A DNA stretch of 64,000 nt from Orcinus orca (GCF_937001465.1 NC_064565.1:45788089-45852088), one strand, 5' to 3'. Positions 49,001 through 62,707 are shown, counted from the first letter of the stretch. The notes: generated by a model not told the origin, from the sequence alone. Translations and numbers: made by a program.

Positions 49001-50999
49001 ACGTGATGAAATATAAGCTTATATTTATAGATTTAAATAAGTTTGTTCTACAATAAAAGAAGAAAATGGTCATTGATAAAACTACACATAATTATTGAAA
49101 TCCTATTCATCCTACTTTAAAGTGACAGCAATTTTGTAAATACCAAAAAATTGATGCCTAGGATGAGTACATCGACAACTACATATAGAACTTTCCATCT
49201 AAAACAATTATACGTTGAGATGACTAAGTCACCTTCTCCTTTGGTAATAACTGGATGGAGGAGGATTTGCAAGGGCAGGTGTACATAATTTTTTATTAGC
49301 CACTAGCATCTAAGGCCTCCTAGCTTTTCTTTAATATCATCCCAACTGTGTATCACCCAAAATCTGGAATAAATTAGTCATTCCTCTATAAGAAACATTC
49401 ATGACAATTCACAGCTGAGGCACATAGGATATGACCAATAAAAAGCCTACTAGTCTTTAGTACTTATGTCCTTCCCATGAATCTTAACCAAAAGAAGTAA
49501 TAAATAAGTGGCACATATAAATAGTACCTTTAAATAAGCAAGTGAGCCTTCCTCAGCAATAAGCAACATTCTCTGAATATCAAAAATAATAACTGGTTTT
49601 GCAGCAATGCAGCATGGAAACACGAGGGTATAAGATATACTGTACTTTAAGCTCTGTTTGATGAATCTGAGCACAGTTCCTGGGGGATAGATTACTTTAA
49701 ACCATGCTCTTTTACTTTCTAATCCTGACTTGATTTGATTTGTACTTTAATACAGCTGCCTGGCAATTCAACAGCAAATAGAGACTATTTATGTAATCAG
49801 ATTGTAAGTAGTGGGACAAGAAGAAACTCTCTAGAACCTTTTTGGAAAATAGTTTGTTGTACTTTTTATTTATTGAACAGCAGGGCTCCGGGCTTTCCAG
49901 TGCTCATTATAATTGGTTTTCTGCTTGAACTTTCAAAAACTGTCATGTCAATACTCAAACAGAATTTTTTTTGCTTACTGTATGGCTATGGGCTCTATTT
50001 TCTCATGTGCAACTTGACAAAGTTCTTGTAATACCTTGGAGGCAAAGTTCTAGAGTTTCCCTTCCTATTTAAGAAAATTGGGCATCAAAGGTCTTTAGTG
50101 CTCTGCACACTTGTGTTATTTTGCAATTAAATGCCTTAGACTAAGATATTGTTTCCTTTTCTGCCTACCCCTGCCTATTCATGTGTCGCTATTGTTCTGT
50201 GGGAGGAGTCCCTCTGCTTTTGTTTTACCATCCAACAATATGCTCTTTAATTCTATCACCTTGATGCACCCCTACTGGTAAGTAAGCTCATTTTTCCACT
50301 GATGTGTTCATAATCACACTTCATATTCTAGTTACCATTTGATAAAAAATTTGCCCTTTCCCTAAAGTTTCATTTCCTGTGTCACTACCAAGAGTACAAA
50401 TGTGAATTTTATATTCCCCAACCCTTTCCTTCAGAAACCCTAATAATCCACCCAACCACTTATACACAAGAACCTCAAATGAATTTATGACAAAGTAAAA
50501 CAAGTGTCTAAATTGGAAATGAATTTTTAAACTCCATGCCTGGAAACAACCTCTTTTGACTAATAAGTATATTTAGCCCTATCATATTCTATTTTTAAAC
50601 TAGAGTGAGATCTCTTGTGTAGTGTGGGATTATTTATAGTAATTTTCTATGTGGCCAGAACAGAGATAATTGCAAGACAAAGGATTTCTGCTAGAAATTA
50701 GTGCTCTATGTTTCATTTTATTTCCTGTTCTTTTTCATTTCCTCCTACTTAAAGCAATCATCTCTTAGGAACTATGTGATGAGTGGATATTTTCTCTTCA
50801 TGATAAAAATACAGTACTAAAACTAAATAAAAGAAGGCCATTGAATAACATCAAAATTTTGATAACTTTTAAGGTATTAAAATAGCTTTGCTTCAAGTGG
50901 ACAACAGAACACATAGATTCCATAGCATTTCAGATAGAAGTTATCGATTATTTGGTGGTCTTCTCTAAAGATTATTTAAGAGAGACATTGTGCTATTAA
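46081..50999. other. Long unique AT-rich stretch, no gene seen
   Basis: About 4.9 kb with almost no recognisable transposons. Frames such as 47565-47810 and 49735-50031 (81 and 98 codons) have no known domain. Balanced blocks at 48120-48290 and 48590-48720 are repeat-free. Confidence 0.4.
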
Positions 51000-51250
51000 A
51001 CTAAAATTGTGCATTTGATTTGGTTCAATTTCATCCTCATTTTGTTACAGTCGTGGTCAAATGTTTGATTATGAAGCTGAAAGCATTTTTCTCTGAAAAC
51101 CAACCCAGGTGCTGCATTTTCAACATCCAAATGTTCACTGACAAAGCAACCATCCACAAACACAAGCTTGACTTTAAACCCAATCAACGAAATGCATCTG
51201 CAAGGAAAATATGCATCATTGAAATGCTGTAGCTGCTGATCAAATGTGCA
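51000..51250. other. Repeat-free block open on both strands, candidate conserved element
   Basis: Overlapping frames of 63 (minus) and 70 (plus) codons cover it. Neither has a recognisable domain or start context. The block has balanced composition, an E-box CAGGTG and two ATGCAT-type sites ('gaaatgcatctg', 'aatatgcatcattg'). Confidence 0.25.
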
Positions 51251-54214
51251 GCCATATTCTCAAGAATGATCCTTACGAAACAGAGTGACACAAGCTGCAG
51301 GTTACTTTAGAATGCATTTGTGTTCTTTTAACACTTTTGTGGGAGAAAATGGACACCTCTGGGGTTAGGAGAATCCTTATGCAGTATGGAAAATATCGAT
51401 TCCTTCTAATACCATGCATTCAGAACTTTTCATATTCAGTATCCAAAAAAAGATTTCCAAAACATTGGTGGGAACTAGGTTGTAACTAAGAATAGAAGGG
51501 ATAGTTCAGCATAATGAAAGTGTGACCAGAAATGAATTTTTTTTTTAAGAAATTCAAGAAATGGAAAAATTCCTGACAATGCTTACTTGAAACAATAATA
51601 GACATGGAGGCTCTTGCTGGACTCTATTATTTATTTCAAATATTTAACTGGAGTGGATTTTTATATTGATACAATCATATCTGTGAGGGTAGTCATGTTT
51701 AACCACAGTATGACTTGCAGCTTGATCCTGTAAATATAAGTTTGCCGTGCTATACTACAGGTTAAGGTGACCATCGGAATCAAATAAAAATATGAAATCC
51801 ATTAAATTCTTAGGGTAAAACTCATTCTCTGGGTCTCAAAAAATTGCTTGTGTATAGCAGCTTTTTACTTTCATAATTATGTGTCTATGCTGTTCCGTGT
51901 GAGTGAAAATATAATTTGTTATATGCAAACTGAAAAAAAACTATCATAATTTCTTGAAAAAAATATTGAAAGACAGATACACATTTATCATATATATATA
52001 CATATAAATATCTATACACATGTATAAACCAACAAATCTGGTTTGCTGCTTATTAGTAAAGAATTTATCTTATATTTTCCTTATAGAATATACTCAGTTC
52101 TTTCAAGAACCTGTATGACTGCATTTTCTATTCTATTATCTCTTTTACTATCAGACAGAGGGGATGAACTAGTGTGTTAGTTTCATCGCACAGAACAAGT
52201 GGCTAAGATTTGCTCTTCCTGTACACTAAACTCAGAAGACAGATCTGATTCTGTGTCTTTAGCTCCCAAAACTACATCAAGGCTACTCTTTTAGTCAACT
52301 TGGAAATTTATATACTATACACTAACCCTCCTTTAATATCCTCTCTCTTTCCTCTGGGCATTTATTGCTGTTCTTTCTAGTTCAGTAACCAGTGAGCAGA
52401 AGGTTCATTAAAACTAATTGAATTGGAAACTTGTCTGCCCTGGGAAATATTAACTCTTTGTTGTTATCTGTAGGAAATTCCTTTTGTTATGTTCCTTTGA
52501 ATTGAATTATTGGATCTTAATGTTACAAAAGCTGTGTTAAAAGGAATTTCCATCTTTTTGATGGTCTAGACAGCAAGTTTCAGGAAAATGTCCTTATGTT
52601 GGATGGGATTTTACAAAATAAAGCAGCATTTTATCCAATCATGTAAACAGCAATATTGCACACTGTTCAAAAACTGGAACGATGTTGCCCTGTCAACTCT
52701 TGTAGTTCTTCTAGTCACTGCTACACTGACTGGATTTTTTTTTTTTTAAGAGGTTTCTATTACGGTTCATTCTCACTTGGTGAAACAAATAACACAACTG
52801 CAGGTTAGCAAGTCAATGGTAGTGGAATATAGATTGTCAGAGAACATTAATCCCACAATTGCTGCCATTCTATCCATTTGAACAAACGTCAAAATGAAAA
52901 GATTATAATTATTCTTAATGATATAGAGAAACTCACTTTGTCATTTGTAATCATTTGGAAATTGTGCTGAAAAACTACATTTGAAATAGGGGTTAGGAGG
53001 CTGTGTGTGTTCTGGAATTGTTTAGAGCGCAGAAATATTGACAAAATTGGAAACATTTGATAATACAGTGGTAGATGTTTGCCAGCTTTAAAAATCAATT
53101 GAAAATAACAGGCAACCCACTGTTGCTAATAAAAGTAAATATTTATGACTGATTTGACTGTGCTTCAATACCAGTCAATCACTTTCTAAAGGATCTTTGC
53201 AATTCATTAACCTCTTTTTACTGGTCTTGTCCCTGTTGGTATTAGCCATTAAAAAAGAATAAGGGAGGGGGTTTTGATTTTTTCTGTTCTCATCATTCAT
53301 AGCTTATTTGTTCCTTCCCTTCATTCCCACACATTGCTACTAAATTGATTGTCTGTTTAGTCATATGAATGATAAAGTAGCAATGCCAGCAAGATTGAAA
53401 GCTTCCATTAATTTCTGAAGAAGGTGAGCTCCTCTGCTTCAACCACAACTGAAAACAAACCTACTTCTCATAGTGTCTTCTATCACTAGTAATTTTTGCT
53501 GTGATAGAGTCCACGTAACTCTCAGAGCTCCGTTTTGGACTTCCCTGGGCAAACTTTAAGAAAACAGATATTTATTAATATCATCTCAAAATTGCCTATT
53601 CTTCTGTGCTTTCAATCTGGCTATAATATTTATGTACAGAAAGCCAACATCTGCAAATTTGTATTTAAACAACATTGAAAACAATGCTTCATATGTATTT
53701 ACTTCTTAAAGATGCTACAAAATTTCATTCATTCAGAAATCAGCATACGCAAAGGTAAATCTTTCATGCAGTGAGAGACATCTTCCTTTATTAAAGGAGC
53801 TTTTTAGAGTTCTTCCATGACAGAGTTTTAGATTTCTGAGATCTGTGTTTAAAAATAATAGCACTACACTTCACTGCTTATTTTTACTTCTTAAAATATT
53901 CATAAAATCATAACCATCTAAAATTATCTACAGCAACTGTGTTTCCTTATGAAGGTATTCTGTGATGTATTACAGTGCTACTTTAAGTTGCTTTAATTGC
54001 CATTGTTAGTATATATCTTGTCACTGAATAACATACTTAGCAACGTGTAAAACCTGCATAACTTACCAGTATGTGTAAGTTAAAGCCAACTCTAGGTAGC
54101 CTTAAAGTATAATCCTCTATGGAGACAGATTTATTTTACTCTTATTTTATTCTATTTATTTATCTTACTCTGTCAATGGTACACGTATCTTATCACCCCA
54201 TGGGACTTTGTTTA
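51251..54214. other. Unique AT-rich stretch, no gene seen
   Basis: No gene or confident repeat; a TA-rich patch lies near 51990-52025. Confidence 0.4.
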
Positions 54215-55060
54215 TAATAGCCAATATTTATTAAGCCATAAGGTTTGTTGTGTGGCTAGCACTATGTTTAAAAAAAGGAAGTTTAACATAAATTATTGTA
54301 ATTATTTACAACAGCCAAGATATGGAAGCAATCTAAGTGTGCATCGATAGATGAACGGATAATGGTAGGGCATATAAATACACTGGAATATTACCCAGTC
54401 ATAAAAAATTAAATATTGTCATTTGCAACTACATGGATGGATCTAGAGGGTATCATACTAAGTAAAATAAGTCAGACAGAGAAAGACAAATATCAAATGA
54501 TCTCACTTATATGTGGGACCTAAAAAACAAAACAAACAAACAAAATAAAATGAACGTAGACTTTTAGATAGAACAAAAGGGTGGCTGCCAGAGGGGAGAA
54601 GGGTGGGAGTCTGGGTCAATAGGTGAAGGCGATTAAGAGGTACAAACTTACAGTCATACAATAAATAAGCCATGGGGATGTAATATAGCATAAAGAATAT
54701 GTTAAGTATACGCTTTGTATGGGGAGAGATGGTTATCAGACTTACCACAGTGACCATTTCATAATGTATGTAAATGTCAACTCACCGTGTAGTACACTTG
54801 AAACTAACATAACATTGTATGTCAAACTTATTTCTATAAAAGTAAAATAAAATAGTAAATAAAATAAATAAAAAAGGAACTTTAACATAAATTATCATGT
54901 TTAATCCTCTCAACAACTCCATGAGGTAGGTTCCAATTTAACTGCAATTTCTCAGATGAGGAAACTGAGGCTGCCAGAGATTAAATGACTTTCCCGAGAT
55001 CACATGCATGTTAAGCTGTAAGAACTGAATTTGCATGACAGTCTGAAGCCAGAGCCCATG
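54215..55060 (-). repeat. MIR SINE split by an L1 insertion
   Basis: The left part 54215-54296 ('ccaatatttattaagccat', 'tgtggctagcactatg') and the right part 54896-55060 ('tttaatcctctcaacaactcc', 'gatgaggaaactgaggctgcc', 'ttcccgagatcacatgc') are consecutive pieces of one reverse-complement MIR. The L1 at 54297-54870 sits between them. Joining order is clear from the MIR consensus. Confidence 0.82.
54297..54870 (+). mobile_element. LINE-1 3' end with 25-bp target duplication
   Basis: ORF2 C-terminal end and 3' UTR: 'aacagccaagatatggaagc', 'ggaatattacccagtcataa', 'gaaagacaaatatcaaatg', 'ggtggctgccagagggg', 'agtacacttgaaactaac', then an (AAAT)n-like tail. The flanks 54272-54296 and 54871-54895 match over 25 bases with one mismatch (the first few are A of the tail). 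Core TTTAACATAAATTAT is identical. Inserted into a MIR. Confidence 0.93.
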
Positions 55061-56611
55061 TTCTCAATGCTCACTTCTACTGACCATTCAACCTGGTCTA
55101 CCCTGCACAAGAAATATTGATACTTTTAGATTTGCCTATTTCACAATCCCAGATTATAATATCCCACAAGGGCTGGGGTATCTTATTCCTCTTTGAGCCT
55201 CACCTATGCCTTAGCTTGGCATTTTGCATATAGCGAGTGCTTTTGAATTGCCAGAATGTGCATGGCGTACAAAGACAAACTCTCATTATTTAGAGTTTTT
55301 AGTTTTCTTTCTTTGTAATGGCTCCAAGCACTAAACAGAAAATAATGCTACAGACAACAATTTCAGAGAAAGGAACAGAAACACACACATACACACACAC
55401 CAGCACACAAGAGGGGGCGACGCGTGTGGCAGAGCCAGCAATACAGCAGGATTTTGAAGCCTTGTCCCTGAGCCTACCCTAGCTACCTTCATATCTAGAG
55501 TTCTGCATGTGGTCTGTGTCATAAGATCTTATCTAAACGCATCACTGATTCTGCATACAAAGGAATAAGCCTAAGTTACTGATTTCATCCACACTGGCAT
55601 CTTGGTCTCCCATATGAACCAAGATTGCTGAAAGCCTTATCATTAGCCTTTCTATGGAGAGTCAGCATCATCGAAGTTAATTAGAAATGAGAACACGTTC
55701 AGTTTTTCCAATCTTTAGACGGTAGAATTTGGTCCTTGGCAGTCCCAAGTTTGGAAACCATCTTTCCATGGATTGGCATTTAGATTCACATTGGTAGAGA
55801 AGACTAACGTTCTGCTGTTCTCTGTAATGGCTGCACACAGGATATCGTCTTCATGCTTCCAATAGTGCACAGTAAGATCTTTGTGCAGCAGCTAATCCAC
55901 AGCAGTAGACCTAGCATGGTTCCACATACTTTATAAGATACTGAATGAAAGATGACTTTAAGGAAAGGAATACAAATACCAGTAACACAAGAACATCCCA
56001 CTACTGGCAAGAATGGAAAGAGGTGAGAGTCCTTCTTCACAGATATGGACCTAAAGCAGAAAGTCCATGACTTTATTTGGCAGGCTTTAAAATGTCTATT
56101 CTCATTGTAGGCATTTGTCTTTTCACATATTATCCTTTCCATAAAAAAGAAATATTACTTCCTGAAAGAAGGCTTCTGAAAATGAGTACATAACTATTCA
56201 AATGATGTAAATGGCAGATGGGGCATAGCAAATAGAAGAGGTTCTTCTGTGAAGTTACATCTTCTAAACCACTGTGGTCGGGAAGAGAAAAGTGCACTCA
56301 GAGCAAACACAGCAAAAGCAAGAGGCCTGAGTGGTCTGGTTCTCTACGAATGATTATAACATTAGCCAACAATTTATATGCTGGTTTTTAAAAAGGGAAT
56401 ATTTTTAAATGGGTATAAAATATTCATTAAATTATTTTAAAAATCACACTCTGCTGGTGTTTAATAGTTTCTTCAGTAAGTTATTATTTCTCATTATGTT
56501 AAGAATATGTTTTAAATTATAGAAAATGTTTTGTTTATTTTAATAAAATTAGTAACATTTGACATCTAGGAGGAGATATAATGACTTCACAAAAATTATA
56601 CCATTTATTTT
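55061..56611. other. Unique sequence, no gene seen
   Basis: Contains an AC-rich microsatellite at 55381-55400 and the 112-codon minus frame at 55804-56142, which has no recognisable domain or start context and is left uncalled. Confidence 0.4.
55381..55400. repeat. (AC)n microsatellite
   Basis: Interrupted AC run of 20 bases with one T. Confidence 0.9.
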
Positions 56612-56622
56612 AGCACTAAATT

Positions 56623-56918
56623 TTTTTTTTTAAATAAATATATTTATTTATTTATGGCTGTGTTGGGTCTTCGTTTCTGTGCAAGGGCTTTCTCTAGTTG
56701 TGGCAAGCGGGGGCCACTCTTCATCACGGTGCACGGGCCTCTCACTGTCGCGGCCTCTCTTGCTGCGGAGCACAGGCTCCAGACGCGCAGGCTCAGTAGT
56801 TGTGGCTCACGGGCCCAGTTGCTCTGCGGCATGTGGGATCTTCCCAGACCAGGGCTCGAACCCGTGTCCCCTGCATTGGCAGGCAGATTCTCAACCACTG
56901 CGCCACCAGGGAAGCCCC
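56623..56918 (-). mobile_element. Diverged, longer CHR-like SINE (copy 5)
   Basis: The right edge is CCACCAGGGAAGCCC and the body has the CHR order, but with an extra left segment ('ggctgtgttgggtcttcg', 'ctttctctagttgtggcaag') absent from the six short copies, and many more substitutions. This fits an older CHR subfamily with a longer 3' part. Target duplication AGCACTAAATT at 56612-56622 and 56919-56929. Confidence 0.9.
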
Positions 56919-56929
56919 AGCACTAAATT

Positions 56930-58959
56930 ATTTTATTGGGAAATATATCCAAAGATACATCATTTATCTAAAAGACTAACAAGTTCTTTTCCACACTAAA
57001 AATCTATCATAACTCTCTCTCTGGCAAAGTTGACAAAGTAAACTTGATAAGAGCAATTCAGCAGGCAGTGAAACCTTTACATTGGGAACAAGGATAAGGG
57101 GGTGCCAATATGGTAATGACAAAAGATTCCACTGAGGTTGCCTATTTGTAAGATTTCCCAGGTCAGTGTTTCTACAGAAAAGCTGAAGTTCATTTGGCAG
57201 GTAGAAGCCTCCTGGGAACCGTTTTGCATCAAGCAGTGCTACAAAAAATGTTGAGAAGATGGTAATAGCTGTCTTGAGCAAGATGGATAGCACTTTAGGA
57301 TTCCTAGGCCAGATGCCTCTGCCTTCCAGTCTATTCAGCCTTGCATGCTGGCCCAGAGAAGACTCACCTACACACTTACCCCAAAAAAGCAAGTAACCTT
57401 GATTTTTCAGAAGTCCACCTGACACTTGTGTTTATGCTCTACACTATTTAAATCACTAACGTCTCAACAATGTTGGCTCACAGACTTATTTTGTATTTAC
57501 TCCTTCTTTTTAGATCTATATTCTTTAAGTGGAAGCCAATTTTTATTTTCATAGTTTAAAACTGTTTTCAAAATAATAGCAAATAACTCATATCCCAAAA
57601 GTTTTTTGCTAAGAAGTTTTAAAAATGAATGATAGGTTATGATTTATATCTTACCTGCACTGACACTTGAATATCTGGAAATGACAGGCAGTACCAAATT
57701 AAAATTTTTGTGACATACATGTGAAACCAATTAATGATGATTCCCCAACATCAGTAATAATTCAGATGGCTTATATTGAAATCACCAAGAGGATTTAAAA
57801 GTATATCTTTAGGGAAGTCATCTAACCTCTTTAGATCTTAGCTTTCTCTTCTGAAAATGAAAAGACTGAAAGATTTGATCTCTTTAAATCCTTAACAACC
57901 CCAAACACTTTGACAGAGAAGGAAGGAGGAGGACTTGAGCTACCAAGTGGGCAGGTAAAAAGGGAAGATTGGAAAGGTCACTGATGACAAAATTCATAAT
58001 TTGGTGCTGAGACTTGGCCTGGCAAGCAGTGCTGAGAACTGGTAAATGTTCTGAGCTTATCTTCAAGATTAGGAGACGGAGTCAATCAAAAGGATTAATT
58101 TTTGTAAGTTTGAAGGCCCCTAAAGAGAGGCAGGAAATTCAACCCACTGATCTTGAGACGCCCTGTTGCCCTGTGATGGTATCTGTCTCAGATGAGGGGC
58201 CAACTCCGACCTTTTGTGAAGGAATCTTCCCTGCATGCTTCTCTCCTATAGCCAGACCTTTGAATTTCAGGAGAAAGGGGACCTCTGGCCTTAAATAGGC
58301 CATCTTGAGAGCCCAGCCACAGATTTCTGCAGCATGCAGCAACTTCTCACACAAAGAGTAAGCCTCTTGCCTAACGCCTCTTTGTACATGGTGGAAGCAA
58401 ACTTGGTTTGAAATTTTTACAAAAGAGTAAATGGGAATTTTACTTTTTCTTAATCCCTCTTATCCCTTTCAACTCATAATATGGAAGTAAAGAACGTGGA
58501 GTTTGTGAGGTTCACTCAGGGAGTAATAGAAATACAGTAACACATCAATCCATTCATAGATATATTGGAGAAATTCGTATGACCTTTAATGCCTGGGAAG
58601 ATTTTTGCCAAAGCCAAGGTCATCTAGAATTTCTCTCTTAAATGTCTTTCATAAAGGTAATCTTGTTCTCCCACCCCTTTCCTTAACCTGCCAGAGACTT
58701 TGCTATTTGGATCATCTTTCTCAAGTGTTTCGTGCTTCCTTCAATTTCCTAGAGAGGAAAGATGGATATTTCAATAAAAATTCATGTTCAGGGTATTTCT
58801 TTTTTAATATATTTTGGTGAGTTCTAGATAAATTTCTCTCTCTCTTTTTAATATATTTATTACCCATGTCCCATCCTTTTAGTGAACAGAATTATTACAT
58901 TATTATAAAAGAGAATTTTCAAAGTTTATTCTTCCATATTCTCCATTATTGGGAATAAT
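56930..58959. other. Unique or unrecognised sequence
   Basis: No gene: the 149-codon minus frame at 56976-57425 and the 94-codon plus frame at 58014-58298 lack recognised domains. 57805-57860 has a weak MIR-like string ('ctaacctctttagatctta'). 57240-57420 and 58100-58340 are richer in GC than their surroundings. Confidence 0.35.
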
Positions 58960-59125
58960 TATCAAAATTTATTAAATGTTAAGGTTGTAAAAGCCGTAAC
59001 ACATCATAAATTATAACAATTTTCAGAGGAAGAAACTGAAACTTGGAGAAGTTAACTGACATCTGAGATTGTTAATAAAAAACACTTGATCTTTTGACGC
59101 CTAGTCCAGTGCTGTTTCATTACAA
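58960..59125 (-). repeat. MIR SINE remnant
   Basis: Reverse-complement order 'atttattaaatgttaagg', 'gaggaagaaactgaaacttgg', 'gaagttaactgacatctg', 'cctagtccagtgctg'. Confidence 0.7.
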
Positions 59126-59789
59126 TAAAATGCCTTATTTTAGATGAAACCGTGGATTGCCAAAGCTAATAGGAAACTTGGAAATGAACTATGTCATGCT
59201 CCTCCTTTCCCAATAAGGACACTAAGGACTCCCCAGTGCCCTTCAGGTCCCCTTTTGTATTCACCTAGCAAGACCTACCTGACTGGAGGAGGAGATACAG
59301 ACCTTGAGTAGAAGATAACAGACATGTGAACGCAAGACAACCAAAGGAGAGCTGCTGCATCATCCATATTAGCCTTCACACCCCCAAAATGCATCTCTCC
59401 TTAGTGTACCTTCACTTTCAAAGGAGTATTTAATAACACTATGGGAATTCTGGCACAGTATAGATGAGTGGGGAAGAGATCTTTAAGGTAAGTGATGCCT
59501 TAAGATTCTTCACACCGTCTCATGGAAATCACACCTAGCTCCATCTCTGTGGAAGGCCTACCTGAGTACAACCACAACTGGTTTCCCAACCCTGAGCCAT
59601 GCCAAAAATATTAAGACAATCAAAATCAATATTGTCAATGTGATTCGTGACTGCCTGTGGGTAAATGGCTAGAGACAAAACTGACATTTCATTTGGCCAT
59701 AGTAATGCTTCCAAAGTGTAAATGATCTATAGTACACAACTGATTGCTATGCACAATACGAATCTACTGTTCTCATTCTTTCTTTTGTG
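59126..59789. other. Unique sequence, no gene seen
   Basis: Nothing recognised. Confidence 0.4.
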
Positions 59790-60130
59790 GCTATAGTTAC
59801 TTTCCTTCATTTGTTCAGACAAGGAATATACATTATTTATCCATGCTCCACTAAGCTCCGTGCTAGGTCCTGGAGTACAATTTTGAATAAGACAGATATG
59901 ATTCCTGACATACTTGTTACAAGGGGGAATTTCAGAATAAGAAAGCACATTAGAGGAGGACAAAACCACTGGGGATTCAAGGAAGACTTCCCTAAAGGAG
60001 CAACATTAAGCTGAAACTTTAAAAGAATTAATAGGAGTTAATGAGTCACTGAGCAGGAGGAAAAGTGTTTTAAGCAGATGGAACAGCATATGTAAGAGCC
60101 CAGAAACAAAAGGGAATGTGGCGTGGTTAA
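59790..60130 (+). repeat. Ancient dispersed repeat
   Basis: Order 'ctccgtgctaggtcctggag', 'tatgattcctgacatac', 'caaggaagacttccctaaag', 'gatggaacagcatatgtaag' fits the same family as 9490-10620, here more complete. Confidence 0.55.
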
Positions 60131-62695
60131 AGAACCAGAAAAGATCATAACAATTGGAACAGTAGGAGTGACAATGAAATATTCATGGATTATGACTAAG
60201 AAAAATATATTTAAAAGAGGAAAGAACCTAGATGTGCAATTGGAATTGCTACATGAGTGGCCCACGCACAAATCCTGGTGCTCCCTGGGTAGCTGGGGAG
60301 CAGCCCATCCCCACTTCAACTGGTACCTGATGTGGAAGACTTGTCCTGGTTCAACCTCTTCTATCCCACCAGGTAGGCTTCCTCCTTGCTTCTTGCAGCA
60401 GGATCATTCATCCAGTCCTCTGAGGTGGATCTTCAGCCAACTGGATCAGGTCTGGCCACTTTGTACACACTGCAGGGACCCAGAAGAACAAACCACATCC
60501 ATGCCACACCAAGCAGTCAGTTTGTGGGCTTCTCTTCTCTCTGCCTGACATTTCTCTCCAACTCTCCTCTCCCCCTCCCAAGTAGTCACAGAGATCAGAT
60601 TAGCAGAAGTCTAAATAAGGACAAGATGCCAATCTTTGTTTCTTGCAGGCACCTCCAATTTCTACAAGTAATTATATGGAAGGTCCCTCACTTAACGTGG
60701 ATGAAGAATACTTCCCTTCCCTCTCCTAGGGGAAGAAAAGGGGAATAAAAACCTCAACTCTCTCTCCTCCCCGGATTAACAAATGGCTCCACTTCCACAG
60801 GTCTCCACTCTCCCCTCAGCCGTTTCTCCTCTCTTCTCTATCTTCCTGTGCCACCCGCCCTCCACAAGTCTTCTGCTTATAAATTAGGAAAACGGGAAGA
60901 TGAGTTATGCATACATAATCCATAGATGTGTAAGGAAAGCTCTGATTACAGATTTCTTCCCTATCACCATTTCCCATTGGTCTATTACCAAACGGTGAAT
61001 TCACCAAATGTAAATCCTTAAACTCTGAAGCAGGCAACACTTGACAATAGGTGTTCCTTTAAAATCTCTTGCCTCAGGGACCACAGAGATCCATGCTTAA
61101 CCATTTTAAAGCAATCTTGATTCCAGAAGATGTTGACCCATGGAATTAGTTTCCTTTTTAACTCCCCTTCTTCTGCCCCCTCATTTTCCTCTGATGTTTC
61201 CTGACGTTGATGTGTTTTCAGGATTCCAATTCTGGTATCCACGCCATTCTGCTCCTGGTGTCTTTTGTCCTGACACCCTGTAATTGAACTTAGCTTAACC
61301 CTCCAACTCCCCTCCTGCCTCCCAGGCGGTTGATCTTCTCTTTCCCTGATACTGGCCCCCAGGATATCTCTGATTTATATTCTAGCCTTGCAGATTCCCG
61401 GTATTAATCTTCAGAGTTAGAAACTCTCTGGAACCTTCAGAGTTAGAAACTCTCTGGAATTTCCAAAATCAAAGCATCATGTATTGTTCATAATATTTTA
61501 TGGTTTTATTTTAAGTAAAAATGAATGACCATAATAAAAAACAGAAAATCATTTTTCTGATAGAGGTTTTCTATTAAACTGTCACAGGATTTCTGGTAAA
61601 AAAGTTAATAATAAACTCATGATTTGTTAATATTATGAAGCTCTATATATATAAAATTCACTAACAGAAAAATGATCTCTACATGATATAAACATTTGAT
61701 AATTGAGAACATTAGAAGGAATCATCAGTACAAAAATGTCAATTAAAAATCATTTTAAAAGTTAAAAGACAATACCATAAAGATTTAATATTTAAAAGTT
61801 GTTACCCTTAAAATGAAATTTTAAACATGCAAAGCATTAATGACCCTATCAAATAGTTTTGACCTTTGTTCCATGACAAATATTCCAGACGTAGAAAATC
61901 TTTCATTTTGCATTGTGCAGAATGCATCCAAAAGCACGTTCAAGCTGGGTGTTTGGGTGCAAATTACTTCATATGAACTAATTATTTTTAAATGATGAAA
62001 ATATTTTGTCTGCTTGCTCTGATCTTGGTTTTGCCCCTGAAAGTGATATTGCTTTTGCTAATTTAGATTTCAGATTGGTTTTTGACTTGTCTGAGTATTG
62101 AACACGCTTCATTTTTTCTTTGTATTTTTACTGTTAAAGTATTTACAAAGAACTGTAGCCTCCAGTGAATATTCAAACACTGAAAAACTCCAGAAAGATT
62201 ATTGGGTAGTATTCAAATAAAGTAATATTTGAATCACCTAGCAAAGTTAGCACTACGTGTAGACTCACACGTCACAATTTCCAATTTAAAGAGTTCTTTT
62301 CTTCCAAAACTTGTCTCATGGAACAGCACTCATAGGACTTGTATGAAATATACTAGGTGCATAAACTTATTAATATTTGTTTTATTTGCAAGAATGGCTG
62401 TGTTAGCAATACAGCAATAAACACACACTTATAACTGGGCAAAAACTACAAGCAAAATTGACTGAAGAAATGGTGACCACGTCTCTCCTCCTTATTCCAA
62501 TTCAGTTTCTGGAGCCCTCACCTCCCTTGTCAGTATTTCCTGCTTCTGACTTAACATCAGCGGATTCCTTCAAACCAGGAACATCTTGATTATTAAGCTT
62601 TCGTTCTCATGGGAGAATTATAACGCTTTTTCTCGCTTTCTTGAATTCTTAACTGATATTTTTTCTGAGGATTTGTCCTAGCAAAGCCCATTAAG
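60131..62695. other. Unique sequence; CT-rich middle, AT-rich end
   Basis: No gene: the 141- and 120-codon plus frames near 60123-60748 lie in a C/T-rich zone and show no domain. AT-rich from 61480 to 62450. Direct duplication at 61409-61460. Confidence 0.4.
61409..61460. repeat. 26-bp direct tandem duplication
   Basis: Units 61409-61434 and 61435-61460 are identical in 25 of 26 bases (last base C or T). Each begins CTTCAGAGTTAG. The near identity suggests a recent duplication. Confidence 0.95.
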
Positions 62696-62707
62696 AATTC
62701 CCAGGAA

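Noticed and set aside
55804..56142. 112-codon minus-strand frame with many Cys
   Set aside because: Cysteines are not in any spacing I recognise and no start or splice context is visible.
56976..57425. 149-codon minus-strand frame
   Set aside because: Longest non-repeat frame after the L1, but no domain, no family resemblance and no gene context. Frames of this size are expected by chance in 64 kb.
60123..60548. 141-codon plus-strand frame
   Set aside because: Starts in an ancient repeat and continues into C/T-rich sequence; no domain.
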